Shown here: piece by piece, positions 53,319-64,000 of the stretch
How positions within the stretch are numbered: the stretch's first letter is position 1
How the letters are laid out: each line of letters begins with the position of its first letter
Source: Agelaius tricolor
Taxonomy: Eukaryota > Chordata > Aves > Passeriformes > Icteridae
Direction of reading: 5' to 3'
Assembly: GCA_023055355.1 (NCBI GenBank)
Contig: JALJCS010000024.1
Location: 9,873,501 to 9,937,500, forward strand
DNA length: 64,000 bases
Position numbers and translations under genes: made by a program
Notes under the pieces: model-generated
The model's database searches: none
Seen by the model: the letters and a program-made list of their open reading frames with translations, nothing else
Told to the model about the DNA's origin: nothing

Positions 53319-53950
53319 GGACACCGGCCCGCTGCAGCCTGGGACACCGGCCCTCTGCAGCCAGGGGACACCGGCCCTCTGCAGCCCGGGGACACCGGCC
53401 CTCTGCAGCCTGGGACACCGGCCCTCTGCAGCCAGGGGACACCGGCCCTCTGCAGCCTGGGGTCACCTGCTCTCTGCAGCCTGGGACACCGGCCCTCTGC
53501 AGCCCGGGGACACCGGCCCTCTGCAGCCCGGGACACCGGCCCTCTGCGGCCCGGGGACACCGGCCCTCTGCGGCCCGGGGACACCGGCCCTCTGCAGCCA
53601 GGGGACACCTGCTCTCTGCAGCCTGGGACACCGGCCCTCTGCAGCCAGGGGACACCTGCTCTCTGCAGCCTGGGACACCGGCCCTCTGCAGCCTGGGACA
53701 CCGGCCCTCTGCAGCCCGGGGACACCTGCTCCCTGCAGCCTGGGAGAGGGGCCCTCTGCAGCCTGGGGACACCGGCCCTCTGCAGCCCGGGGACACCTGC
53801 CCTCTGCAGCCAGGGGACACCGGCCCTCTGCAGCCCGGGGACACCGGCCCTCTGCAGCCTGGGACACCGGCCCTCTACAGCCCGGGGACACCTGCTCTCT
53901 GCAGCCTGGGAGAGGGGCCCTCTGCAGCCTGGGGACACCTGCTCCCTGCC
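53319..53950 (+). repeat. GC-rich minisatellite, ~26 copies of a 23/24-bp unit
   Basis: The unit is GGACACCGGCCCTCTGCAG followed by CC(C/T/A)G or CC(C/T/A)GG, about 26 full copies and one partial. Variants include GGACACCTGCTCTCTGCAG, GGAGAGGGGCCCTCTGCAG and a CTGCGG form. Almost every copy contains CTGCAG. Length alternates between 23 and 24 bp, so the reading frame shifts between copies. Because the unit lacks stop codons in most frames, it creates overlapping long ORFs on both strands, none of which resembles a known protein. It lies in the intergenic region, preceded by ~160 bp of moderately GC-rich, unique-looking sequence. Confidence 0.95.
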
Positions 53951-54792
53951 AAACCAGCACACCTGCCATTTCCGAGCAAAAAGCCCTGAACAGCAAACCA
54001 GCAGAGCGAGGCTCCAGGCAGAGATGTGCTCTCTCTGGAGGTCAGTGCCCCTGGGTGAGGACACGACCTCCTGGGTGCCCTAGGACTGGCTTTCTGACTT
54101 TTTAAAGAACATACTCATGTATTTTTTAAAGGAAGGCTGTAAGCAGTGTTTCCATGTTCCTGTTCTGCTTCAAAACTTGAAGTTCAAGCTTAGTTAGAGG
54201 GGAGGAAAACACAAGTTTTCTCAGTGCTTAACACTTCCCCTTCAGGGGAACGTGACTCTCATCTTTTCCACATCAGGCTATGATTTATAAGAGGAACTGC
54301 AGGATCCTAATGATTTTTTTTTTCCTAGAGTAAAAGGTAATTAAAGCTTTTGAGTAATAATATGAAAATAAATGAACCATCTTAAACAGGGATGTGATTT
54401 GGTGTTTGGTTTCCAGGCATCCTATTGCACGCAACACTTGTTTCTATGTAGGTGCCAGGAGCAGGTATGTCATCTCCTTACAAGTTGGCAAATTGCACCT
54501 AATTTTTGCTGCATGGGTTAATATATTTCTAGCTCAATGGCATAGTTGTTGGTTTTCCTTCATATCCATCTGCTGTTCAAACAATTGCAGCTGTGAAGCT
54601 GAGGTTGGAGTGCAGCCTCCTTCAACTGTTACTGGATGTGAGCCTTACCCTGAGAGGCTGCAATGGGTTTCAGAAGTATTGAAAAGGTATTCACTCTCCT
54701 TCTTTTGCCTTTTCCAGTGGAAAAAGAGAAGCCAGAAGGCAGAGAAGCAGCTCAGTGTAAGAACACAGGAAAGCACTACACTAGCCCAGTGG

Positions 54793-54990
54793 TAACACAG
54801 AATGTTGGATTGGAAGGGACTGTCAGCCTCTGCCATGGACAGGGACACCTTCCACTAGGCCAGATTGCTCAGAGCCCACCCAGCCTGGCCTTAAACACCT
54901 GTGCAAGGATGGGGCAGCCACAGCACCTCTGGGCAACATTCTTATTACCCTGTGTTACAAAAAAATTGCAACAAATTTCCCATTAATAAC
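54793..54990 (-). mobile_element. CR1 LINE fragment, - orientation
   Basis: On + it reads ACAGAATGTTGGATTGGAAG, then CCATGGACAGGGACACC, TTCCACTAGGCCAG, GGCCTTAAACACCTG and CACCTCTGGGCAAC, which is the reverse complement of the CR1 3' part. Divergence rises past 54940, where homology continues weakly. It lies in the intergenic region. Confidence 0.9.
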
Positions 54991-55036
54991 AGTTAAAAAT
55001 CCATTAGGTAAAAATCCACTTAAAAATCCATTAGTT
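54991..55036 (+). repeat. Short tandem repeat of TAAAAATCCA
   Basis: Three imperfect copies of TAAAAATCCA(T/C)T follow directly on the CR1 fragment. Confidence 0.6.
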
Positions 55037-57468
55037 CTAAGAAATAAAACCACATTAATTCCTACAGATCTTCCATTTTTGTCTCTGGGAGAACAAGGCA
55101 AAACTCTGCATTCTTGCCTCCTGCAAGATGCTGTTAGTCATTACAGAGTGGGCTCTTAAGTTATTCAAAATCTCTCTACATGTTGTGTTGTTTTTCTGTG
55201 CTTATGATAGAATGTACCAGTTTGGAGAACAAACAGTACTTTTTCATGTTTCATTGAAGATGAAATTCAAATGAATATTTTTTCTAAATTCTTTATATTC
55301 TAAATGCTAAAGCTGAACTTACAGAACAGCTGAACCTAATTTAGAATTGTCAATAGCCATGTAATATCCTCCTCCTCTTTCGCTTATTAATACTAATTCA
55401 AAAGACTGAATTGCCAGCCTAGAGAAAGGGCACCTGCCATGGAACTGTTCATAATTCATCATATATTGAAAACTGAGTTAAAAAATAATAAATGTACGAA
55501 TAATTGAATAATTAACAGCAGCTGCCAGATTCTGTGCCTCTCCAGCCTAGAAGATGGACTGGTTTGGAACACAGAGCTGTAGCAGGAATGGAACAAAGTT
55601 ATTTTGTGCTCTGTTTGCTTGCAAGGTGCAAAGTAAATAGAGGCACCCTTTGCAAGAACACCTTGATTATTAAATTCCAGCAATTTTGTGATTGTCAGCT
55701 AAGATACACTTTAGAAAGGAAAGATTTATTTGGTAAAGGTTCAGAACACTGAACACTAGATCAACAAGATCCATTCAAGTCATTAATGTACCCTCTTTTT
55801 CCATAAAAATTTAAAAACATCACAGAGAAACACTTGAGAAATGGCATTAAAAGGCACTATTTAAAGGTCTTGAAGTAAAATTTGCTTCCTCCATCCCTTG
55901 TGGCTGCACTGAAGAACTGAACACAGAGGGAAAATGACCTTCAATGTGCCACTGGGTAAAACTTCCCACCTGTGCTGAAAGGAGGCTCTTGACAAATTCA
56001 AGAATCCCCATCAACCCATCACTACAGAGCACATGGATTATTTTTCCTAGATCTAGCTAATTCAGAATTTGATTTTCAGGTTTTTTTTTTTTCTTCATAT
56101 AAGTGCATAAAGGGTAATTATTCAACTTTGAATCTGACCAATATTGAGATGAGTATTTTCCTTCAACCAGAAGGAACCAGAGATTTTTAACTAATAATTC
56201 AAAGTTTTCAAATTTAGTAACAGTTATATGCCAATATCCTCTAACAACTTCCACAAAAAAGGCTGCAATACAAGTTTCAGAGTTGTTATTATGATACAGA
56301 TTGCAACTAAAGTACCAAGATTAAGCCTTTTGTCTCTTAAAAAGCAACTCATTCCAAAGAAATCAAGTACTCTCCCTCCTCTTGAAAAACTTCCCACACC
56401 TGACTTGAGTCACTTTTTCATTTTCAAGACATGTAACAACTCCTTCAAAATGCACCACAGTAAGTCACTAAATTGTCATCCAAACAAAGGGTAAAAACTA
56501 AACGGAGAAATTTTAACATTAGTTCTAAATCCCAAGACTGTTGCCTTTTCTCCTCCTGACAAACATATGAATAGAAGTTTCACAATTGTGTATGTATGTA
56601 AGGGAAAAAGTTAAAAAACTTAAAATCTTTTGTGATTATATTTCAGAGCCAGGAAGAATGTTTAGGTATCTAAAAAGAGCCTATAGATGTTCCAAAAGAA
56701 AGAAGAGAAAGGCCTAAATTTGACTTATTTCCAGCCAAAATGGGCCTGGGTAAGGGAAGCTGTCAAAACTTGCATTTACTTTTTATCTTATTCCTTTTTT
56801 TTTTTTCCCCAGGTGGAAAGAGAGATACTGGCAAGTTTTCAAAGCTAGAAGCACCCTGAAGATATGGTTTTACTTCACAGATTTTCTTATGGGCTGAAGC
56901 ATGACTGTGGGGCTTTGGATGGTGGGAGCTTCTGCTGTGGGCACTGGGCAGCACATCTGGAGATGCCTTTGGTGTCCTCCCTCCCAACTGCAGCCCTGGG
57001 TAATGCTCTAGAAGGTACTCACAGCTGGCATGCAGCCATTGCCTCACTGTCCCCAAAAGTTTCCCCTTCTCCATCAGGTTTTCATTGCTAACCCTTCAGC
57101 TTGGTCCTGGTGATGACTGGCACACAAAGGCAAAAAGGAACCTAAAGTGGAGCAGTCAGGGAAATGGCAGGATGGATCTGTAATGTGCAGCCATAGTGGC
57201 CAGAAAAGGTCCAAAGTCACACCAAAAGCAGGGGGAAGCACTGTGTGCAGACTGCACAGCAAGAAACCTTCACCTGGCACCCCAGATTTTACTGCTGACT
57301 TCAAAACCATCAAGTGCAACTACAAGTATCTCACATCAGAATATTTTAAACATTCTAAATGGTACTTTTCAGTGAAAGCTGCTATCAGCACAACACAAAC
57401 AACTGGTCACAATGTCAAAGCATAATGAACAAATGTTGTACCCATTTAATTCAAGTTTGTACTTCATG

Positions 57469-57474
57469 TTTATT
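57469..57474 (-). terminator. WFS1: AATAAA poly(A) signal of WFS1
   Basis: The + strand reads TTTATT, which is AATAAA on the WFS1 strand. It is the only canonical hexamer I found between the stop codon and this point, and it lies in AT-rich sequence. Confidence 0.6.
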
Positions 57475-58200
57475 TGCAAAATACAAGTAATTAAACAAAC
57501 ATTCTATTTCCATTTCCACTAGAGACTTTAGGTATAATTTCAGTTGCTGTGGTTTGTCCATTACTGGTACCAATATCTCAATACCAGCCTTGGTATTTGC
57601 CTTTCACACACCAGCATGGACTATACCTTAGTGTAACCAATTAGAACAAAGAGCAAATTTCATACACAATATTTAATGCTAAGTAGAAGCCTGGGGACTT
57701 TGTAAAACCTTGCTGGGGTGTGAAATGTTGTGCCCTTTCAAAAAACAGTGGTCATTATCTTCTGGACAAATAGTGTAACAGTGATTGCTGTACGCAAATA
57801 TTACCACCAGGTACTGACTCTAAGATCACTTTTTCCTAGAAAACACCAAATAAATACAAGTAATAAATGCAACAAAAACTATTGTCAGTTACCTATTCTA
57901 AACCATACCTATGAAAATACAAATGGGCACATTGTGAATACTTCAAAAGAGTAAAGTGCTTTTAACATGGAGCAAGTGAATGCATCTAGTGTTGTACCAC
58001 AGCCAATATATCCATTTTGGACAAAACAGTTTCCATGCAATTAGTCAGCAGTGATCCCCTGCATTCATTTACAATATTAAAGTACTATATATTACTTCAG
58101 TCATACAGGGTTTAAGGTCAGGATACGGTGTGTACACTGGCAAAACTCAACCAGTGCTCTATATTAGCACACTGTCTGAGCATTGCTACAGCAAGGTAGA

Positions 58201-58238
58201 TTTTTGTTGTTTTGTTGTTTTGTTTTTTTTTTTTTTCT
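58201..58238 (+). repeat. T-rich low-complexity tract in WFS1 3'UTR
   Basis: TTTTGTTG-type units lead into a run of T. On the WFS1 strand this is an A-rich stretch about 75-110 bases past the stop codon. Confidence 0.85.
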
Positions 58239-58312
58239 CATAAGGAGCCAAACCTTTGGTAGTGTAAATGCAGTGGACGCTGAAAATACCACTGAACCAA
58301 TATGCGAGCACA

Positions 58313-60121
58313 TTATGCAGCTGATAGGAATGGGAAGAAGAAAAAATCAAAAGCAAATTTAATGGCTTTATGCACTGTGCTCCTCCAGTCCTGCTCTATT
58401 TTCACGTGCCTCCCTGCAGGTAAAAGTTTAGACATGCAATTCAAGCAAGTGATTGCTTTCAGTTCAAAGACAGGCCATTTACTGCCAAGACGACCCTCCA
58501 GAATTGTGCTGAATTCAATTATACTCCCTTGCCTCAAGTTCAGCAACACCTTTTTAAACTCATTGCTTGCCTTAAGCACAATATCTTTGGTTATATCATC
58601 CTCCTCTATAGGCTTGCTTCCATTTTTGTTACTGAAAGGCATGCCCACAGTTATTTCAAATTTGTATCGATCAAACATTTTCATGTGGCATTTATGCTTT
58701 GTCAAAAACTTCAGACGACACAATTCTTCCTCCTCCAGTGTAACATTTCTGGGATCACAAAGAGGGTAGGTTTCACCATACAAGCATCTCATCCAATCAC
58801 CAATAAAAAATGGAAGCATATTTATTGCAGATTCTGCACTATTGTCGATTTCTGTCACGCGCACGTATTTGAACCGCCCGGTCCATGTCACTCGGTGTCC
58901 TTCCAGGTGACTGCACAAAATCTGAGTACGTGCCATGTTGGTCTCCTTCCAGGCCCGGGGTCCACAGAGGAAACCATACTGATTCCACGTCAGGGTGGAG
59001 TTGTAAACTTTCATGCCTTCAGACCGATACACATAGAACCAACAGAACAGCACCACAGCTGTAATCCACACCAGAATGAGTTTCACAATGGAGCTTCGAG
59101 TGAGAGATTTAACCACTTCAACTACAGAGAAATTAACCTTTGTCCACCATCGAAAGAGCAAAGGAACAGCACACAAGACCAGGGTCACCACAATTTTCAT
59201 GAGCTCCAAAGACAAAAACCACTTAATGAAGTGGACAAGACACATCAGTGCAATGCCTACACCCAGTACTGGCAGGGCAAAGAGGAACAGGAAGTAACCA
59301 ATGGATGCACGAACGAGCCCAATGCCAGAGGACTCCCGCAGAATGACCACAGAGAGTTCACACCACATAAAGCACACCAGGTATGGGACCAGGTAGCAGT
59401 AGGTGCCTTTAAAATTCCGTAGTTGGGCCATTCTAAAGAAAAGATAGAACAAGTACAAAAACAGAAGGCAGGGGATGCTTACATTGATCACAAAGAAATG
59501 GCCTACAGGAACTGTAAAGAAGGTTTTCCCTAAGAATTTCAAGTAGCCAAAATTCCCAGGTAATACCTGCAATAGGGATAAGCAACCTGCAGCTGCCTCA
59601 GTCATTAATGCCCTTCGTGTGTAAGGTTCTGCACATGTGCTTAAACTCATGTAACTTGTCACTGTGAAGAAAACAGAGACAGTAGCTAACTCTGAGCATG
59701 GTATACAGTCTTTGCTTGCTATAGGGAAGGAAAAAATGACAAAGAATACTGACAGTAAAAAATAAAAGTACGGCTCTAAGTGATTCCACCCAAAGTTCAC
59801 CTCAGCTTGCTCAACATCTAGGTTTGGTTCAAAACGAAGCAGTAAGTCAGTCAAAGCACGGAAGTTTTCCCAAGCCTTACTGTCCTGAAAAACTTTCAGT
59901 GTGCAAATCACCATAGAAATGAAGGACAAATAGAATATGACTAAGGGAATAATGAAGGCAAAAAAATCAATTGTCAGATTACTGATGATGAAGAAAAAGA
60001 TGAGAGCATTGATATGGTGTGTTGGAACAATGGTAGACAGCCAATGCATTCCTGCCTTTGATGCAATATCTATAAGGTATTCTTTGATTTCCATAATGGC
60101 ATGAAGTGGATATTTTACAAC
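58313..60121 (-). CDS. WFS1: WFS1 last coding exon (wolframin, 602 residues plus stop)
   Basis: One uninterrupted exon runs from a CTTTTTCCAG acceptor to TAA at 58315-58313. It starts [15 protein letters not shown] and ends [10 protein letters not shown], both hallmarks of wolframin, an ER membrane glycoprotein involved in calcium balance and the unfolded protein response. About ten hydrophobic segments fall near local residues 27-47, 53-73, 115-135, 140-160, 178-198, 209-229, 242-262, 276-296, 302-322 and 345-365. A lumenal domain follows, then a final hydrophobic segment at 582-602. N-glycosylation sequons at local N374 (N-S-T) and N459 (N-V-T) match human N661 and N746. Sites of known human disease variants are unchanged in identity here: H26 (human H313), G408 (G695), P437 (P724) and E576 (E864). 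Relative to human there is a one-residue deletion near local 500, before E-E-D-D. The open frame continues upstream into the intron to 60229, but the acceptor and homology place the exon start at 60121. Confidence 0.98.
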   Translation of the reverse strand, partial: VVKYPLHAIMEIKEYLIDIASKAGMHWLSTIVPTHHINALIFFFIISNLTIDFFAFIIPLVIFYLSFISMVICTLKVFQDSKAWENFRALTDLLLRFEPNLDVEQAEVNFGWNHLEPYFYFLLSVFFVIFSFPIASKDCIPCSELATVSVFFTVTSYMSLSTCAEPYTRRALMTEAAAGCLSLLQVLPGNFGYLKFLGKTFFTVPVGHFFVINVSIPCLLFLYLFYLFFRMAQLRNFKGTYCYLVPYLVCFMWCELSVVILRESSGIGLVRASIGYFLFLFALPVLGVGIALMCLVHFIKWFLSLELMKIVVTLVLCAVPLLFRWWTKVNFSVVEVVKSLTRSSIVKLILVWITAVVLFCWFYVYRSEGMKVYNSTLTWNQYGFLCGPRAWKETNMARTQILCSHLEGHRVTWTGRFKYVRVTEIDNSAESAINMLPFFIGDWMRCLYGETYPLCDPRNVTLEEEELCRLKFLTKHKCHMKMFDRYKFEITVGMPFSNKNGSKPIEEDDITKDIVLKASNEFKKVLLNLRQGSIIEFSTILEGRLGSKWPVFELKAITCLNCMSKLLPAGRHVKIEQDWRSTVHKAIKFAFDFFFFPFLSAA

Positions 60122-61773
60122 CTGGAAAAAGAGAAATAAGCATTTTATTAATGAGAAGTTTTGTATCTTTACATCACAGACATTCCTAGCTGAAGCAGTA
60201 GCAGCCAGGTGTCTAACCTCAGCTAACATGAAAAGATTTATATTTCAGATCAATGTTGCCAATAAAAAAAAATTACTGTGTCTGAGATTATTAGCTCCAT
60301 TTTTATTAACTCAGTCACATGAAGCTCAGAGATAATTTTGATTTCAGGCAAGATGTATTTCATTACCTTTGACACATATAATTAAATGGCTTCCTAGTCA
60401 AATATTCTGCTCTGCTAGCTTCATATTAAAGATAAACTACATGGCTGCAGCCCTGCAGTATCTTAAGTCATTACTTGAGCTGCGAGTACCACACTTTAAA
60501 GCATCTAACTGCCACATTCTGCAAGGATTATGCTACACATTCTATGCAGATACACTGCAGGAAGTAGTGCCTATGATTCATATACACATACAGAAAGTCT
60601 TTACAGCTGCAGTTTTATCTTTAAAGAATCCTTGCCAAGCATCTAGGGATGCAACTGTCAAAACCTGTTTTGGAAGCAGCAGCATATGTTAAATTCAATT
60701 ACTACGCGTTTACAGATTCTTTGAACTCCACAAAGTAACTGCAGAGGATCTTAAAATTCTGTCTATTTTATGTGGCATTTTCAACACAGTCACTAGACAA
60801 CAGAGAAACAGCTGGATTGAATACTCTCCCTATAACCAACCATCCTTTACAAAAGATGAATTAAAAGGTCCTGGATTTTTTTAAACACGCATTCAAACAT
60901 TGCATAGGAACACTAGATGCTGCAGTCAATCCTCCTTCCCCCATAAAATGACAGTTTTTATGTTTTCCCAGATTGTATATTTTTATGTTAATTAGTTCAA
61001 GGGGAAAAGCCAAGAATGTTCCAGCAAATACCTGTGGCATTGTGATGAACTGGGACAGCACATGCCCCAGTGATTTGGCCAAAAGCTTGTTTATTTGTGA
61101 AGGCATCTCTGTTCTTCATAAAAGCATCTCTTTCAGACTATTAGCCATGCAAATGCTTGGAAAGAGACACCTTTCACTCCCTCCTTTTTCCCCACCCCTG
61201 CAATATGGTAATGGGCAACAAACTTATACCAAAAACTCAGGTCAGAAACCACACAGCCCCTACCTTGCCTAAAATTTATGCCAGTATTGAAGGCATGCAC
61301 CTTTATTTCCCCTTCTCCTTTCACTGTCTAGAGAAGTACCAGTGTAGAAGCTAACAGCAAGTTTCATCTTTCTTGAATTCCATCATAACAGAACCTTTTC
61401 ATGCTATGGATAACTTTTCCCACCTGCTTGCTCCTGTTTAAATTAGAAAGATATGAGGCATATAACAATATCTATAATAAAAATAGGGCAGTGATGACAG
61501 GTACATTTAAATCCTCACTGAAGATGTCATGAAGGTAGATTGACCCCTTACAGGGAAAAATGTTGTCACTTTATTTTAAATACGTGACTCACTTATACCA
61601 AACTTGAAACATATATATGAGGTCAAGTCCAAAAAGAAGTTACAGCAACAATTCTTGTGGTCATCTATGCAGACTAAACATCAGTATTGAGAGAGAAGTG
61701 CAAGTCACTCCTGTTTTGTCTGTGATCCTTAAGAGGCCATTCAACATAACCTGTTCCATATTGCCTTTTTTAC
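60122..61773 (-). other. WFS1: WFS1 intron
   Basis: A 1.65 kb phase-0 intron joins the exon ending P-L-R-L-K to the exon starting V-V-K-Y-P-L. On the - strand it begins GTAAAA and ends CCAG. It is AT-rich; I saw no exon, RNA gene or clear repeat inside it. Confidence 0.9.
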
Positions 61774-61919
61774 CTTCAGTCGTAGGGGTAACTCTTCAGG
61801 GCTCTTCCCTGCCAACTCATCATCTTCCTCTTCCTGCATAATCAGGTTGGATGGGATGATTCCCTTTGCATACTTCTTGGTGATTTCAACAAAGTCATCC
61901 AAAGCAATAAATTTTTTAG
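61774..61919 (-). CDS. WFS1: WFS1 penultimate coding exon
   Basis: This 146-bp exon follows a T-rich tract and TTTTTAG acceptor and ends A-A-G before GTAAAA. After two bases completing a split codon it reads [20 protein letters not shown], an acidic stretch [14 protein letters not shown], and L-P-L-R-L-K. It encodes the cytosolic segment of wolframin just before the first membrane span. The [16 protein letters not shown] core and the A-G-K-S-P-E motif match the vertebrate family closely. The acidic run is one or two residues shorter than I recall for human. Splicing to the exon at 60121 keeps frame (phase 0). Confidence 0.97.
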
Positions 61920-64000
61920 CTAAAAAGATAAAATAAAAATTTGGAGTAAATTTTATCACAACACTGTATTGATTATGAATTGGAATATTAATTTGCTTTC
62001 CTGCCAGAATCTAGTCTACAAAAAATGAACTACTGACAACATAGGTTTACCTTGCAACCTGTCCCAAGATCTCTGCTGAAAGCAAAAATCTCCTTGAGAC
62101 AGCAACATGTGTAATACTCAACATCTTGTCAGATCAGCAGGTAAGTTTATTATACTGATAAGTAGGATAACAGAGTGTGTGAATGTAGCTTATCTGCAAG
62201 GATTCCACAGGAAAAAAGACTCCTGGATTAGGTCACAGTTTAAAATCATAAACTATTGTATCTGCTTCAGAGAAATATTCAACAGCTGCATTGGAAAGAG
62301 ATTGTAGAGAAGCAGTAATGAATTATCTGTATGTCATCAACTGAAACACTGACTTCTGATTTGTTATTTAGCAGTCATTTTTCTGAGTTCAGAAGTTACA
62401 GACATAATTATGGGAAATACACAATTATTGTATCTATGAGACTAAATATGGATTACCTAAAGTGTATTAATTTAATATGCTATGTGGCTACACAACGAGC
62501 CTCCTCCAAACTGTATCAACTGTGATCTAAAACAGCTACCACCAACAAAACAGATTTTGCTCTGTTTACATAGAGACAAAATTCATTCCTCTGCCCTGGA
62601 AGATCCTTACCCACTCCTGTGAGTATAGGGGAGGCATGGGGTGAGTACTGGGGAAATGGCAGGACAGAAGATGATTTGTACAGTGGTTCAAACTCTTTGC
62701 ACCCAGTTCTCTATATTAGCATGGATTAACTAGTTTCTATGGCAGACAAGCTTGATGCAGTTTGTAAAGGAGAATAATTAACAGCAATTTTTTTCCATAA
62801 ACTAAAGCAAATGACATCGCTGTATACATGAAAGAACTGAATGACAAAAATCTGTAACACATCTCCTACACAGTAAATTTAACTAGTTAGCTGATGCAAA
62901 GATATGAAACCTGGCCTGCTTACTAGTTTGAGGTTTTAAAGAGACAGATAACTGCTTCATCAAATTCAAAATCAGAGGATTAATGGGTTTGGGCCCAGAA
63001 AATTTTTAATTTAAATATGCTACATTTATAGAAGCAACATATAAACACTTCCATAATTAAGACTGAAAACATTAGAGATATAGAGCAAAATAAAGTATTT
63101 GTCTCAAGATACATACTAGGGGAAGAGGAATGTTAAGGAGTTCAACAAAAAATCATCACCTTACAATCTGTCTTTTGGTTTAATCTCACAATATGGATGC
63201 TGTCTATAGTTTGGGCTTTTACTACTCCTCCTCCTCCATGCATAACACTTATGTCCCACAAATACCATCTGGCATGTCTCCCAAGAAACAAGAAAAGGAT
63301 TTATTTTTGCTAACTACTCTTATTATTCACAGACTGTAAGGCAACTTTACTTGCATCGAGAAATCTGTGAGACTCTTTAGGTGTTTTGGTGGGCTTCAGA
63401 TTAAGCCTACTATGAAAGATCATCTATATTTACTGTCTTATTGGGAAAAAAATATGCACTGCTGGAATAGTTGTATTTATGTAGAATCACAAGCAGAACA
63501 TTAGAACCTCATAAAAATACCTTAACAGCACTTCTACAGGATCACAGGACATCCTGAGAAGGAAGGAGTTATTAACTTACTATGTATAGATGGCCTATCC
63601 ACTGCAATGCCATGCACCCTCTCAGGCATGCAACAACTGCCCATTGACAATGTCACCTCTAATTTTCTGTTTATACCTCCATTAAGGACAACCCAGATCA
63701 GGTATCTGCAAACACATATCTGGCTTAAAAATTATCTTCCAAGAATTGGCAATATACTAACACTGAAAGAAGAAACTCCTTCTGGCAAGATAAATGAAGA
63801 AAATGAGTCAGAGAAGTAAGCGCTCAAGAGTAATAGTTTTCTTGATCCTCCATGAAAAGGTAAAAGCTCTATAGAGAAGAGGTAATATCTTACCTCCTAC
63901 TTTAAGTGTTTGATGAATACTTTTCATTTTTAAATGTCATTAGTACTTTGTCACCCAAGTGTCCTTTAAATTGATTTAAAAAGTGTATTTTGTAGATTCT
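61920..64000 (-). other. WFS1: WFS1 intron (partial, continues past window)
   Basis: Two kilobases lie upstream of the penultimate WFS1 exon. I looked on the - strand for the preceding exon, which should encode a basic segment ending near R-M-L-E-R-L-V-S-S-E-S, and did not find it. The stretch is AT-rich with no repeat I can name. Short ORFs here look like chance. Confidence 0.75.

Larger units (their letters stand above)
45976..57450. other. Intergenic region between convergent PPP2R2C and WFS1
   Basis: About 11.5 kb separates the two inferred transcript ends. I recognise no conserved protein-coding gene in it. It carries an LTR-like block (about 46.3-46.7 kb), a CR1 3' end (46.90-46.96 kb), a minisatellite (53.32-53.95 kb) and a second CR1 fragment (54.8-55.0 kb). 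The remainder is unremarkable AT-rich sequence with short chance ORFs. Confidence 0.6.
57450..58312 (-). other. WFS1: WFS1 3'UTR (inferred end)
   Basis: The sequence downstream of the WFS1 stop codon on the - strand has its only canonical AATAAA at 57474-57469, about 840 bases past the stop. A variant ATTAAA lies at 57677-57672. A UTR of roughly 0.85 kb is close to the length I recall for human WFS1. The UTR contains an A-rich stretch with CAAAA repeats (T-rich on + at 58201-58238). The precise cleavage site is inferred. Confidence 0.6.

Noticed and set aside
53080..54105. A 341-residue protein-coding gene
   Set aside because: The frame is created by the 23/24-bp minisatellite, with equivalent open frames on the other strand and no recognisable domain or splice context.
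58529..59422. A 297-codon ORF on the + strand inside WFS1
   Set aside because: It lies entirely antisense to the conserved WFS1 coding exon, and its protein resembles nothing I know. Long antisense frames are common opposite conserved exons.
60122..60229. Upstream in-frame extension of the WFS1 last exon starting at an ATG
   Set aside because: A good acceptor sits at 60122-60123, and homology begins exactly at V-V-K-Y. The upstream 36 codons are intron.
62041..62080. Possible WFS1 upstream exon with a donor-like TTTACC on +
   Set aside because: The - strand translation does not match the basic wolframin segment expected before the I-A-L-D-D-F exon.
63850..63960. Possible WFS1 upstream exon near the right edge (AGGAGGTAAG donor on -)
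   Set aside because: None of the three frames reads like wolframin, so the donor resemblance alone is not enough.

Overview
This window is vertebrate nuclear DNA, almost certainly from a bird. Small exons with GT/AG borders lie in long AT-rich introns, and there is no operon-like packing. The interspersed repeats include CR1 LINE fragments with the avian CR1 3' tail. The exons translate to two strongly conserved vertebrate proteins. I cannot name the species. The LTR-like pieces would fit a songbird or another neoavian, but that is a guess.

Layout. Positions 1-45975 hold the 3' half of PPP2R2C on the + strand, which encodes the B55-gamma regulatory subunit of protein phosphatase 2A. Its last four coding exons are at 16139-16303, 28269-28438, 33063-33154 and 43113-43404. 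They join in frame into the C-terminal ~239 residues of the WD40 propeller. A ~2.6 kb 3'UTR follows, ending near tandem poly(A) signals at 45917 and 45952. The first 16 kb are intron, and the earlier exons lie to the left of the window. Positions 45976-57450 are intergenic, with CR1 fragments, an LTR-like block and a GC-rich minisatellite. Positions 57450-64000 hold the 3' half of WFS1 (wolframin) on the - strand: the large last coding exon (58313-60121), the exon before it (61774-61919), and the start of another intron. Earlier WFS1 exons lie to the right.

The two genes converge tail to tail, as human WFS1 and PPP2R2C do on 4p16, so this is conserved amniote synteny. They do not form a known functional pathway: PPP2R2C directs PP2A to substrates, mainly in brain, and wolframin is an ER membrane protein of calcium and ER-stress homeostasis.

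I found no undescribed multi-gene system. The structures most worth a second look are non-coding: a perfect 27-bp inverted repeat at 26147-26223, a pair of abutting perfect hairpins at 38258-38319, and a ~26-copy 23/24-bp minisatellite at 53319-53950 that is open in several frames on both strands. Most other long ORFs are chance or repeat-driven and are rejected below.
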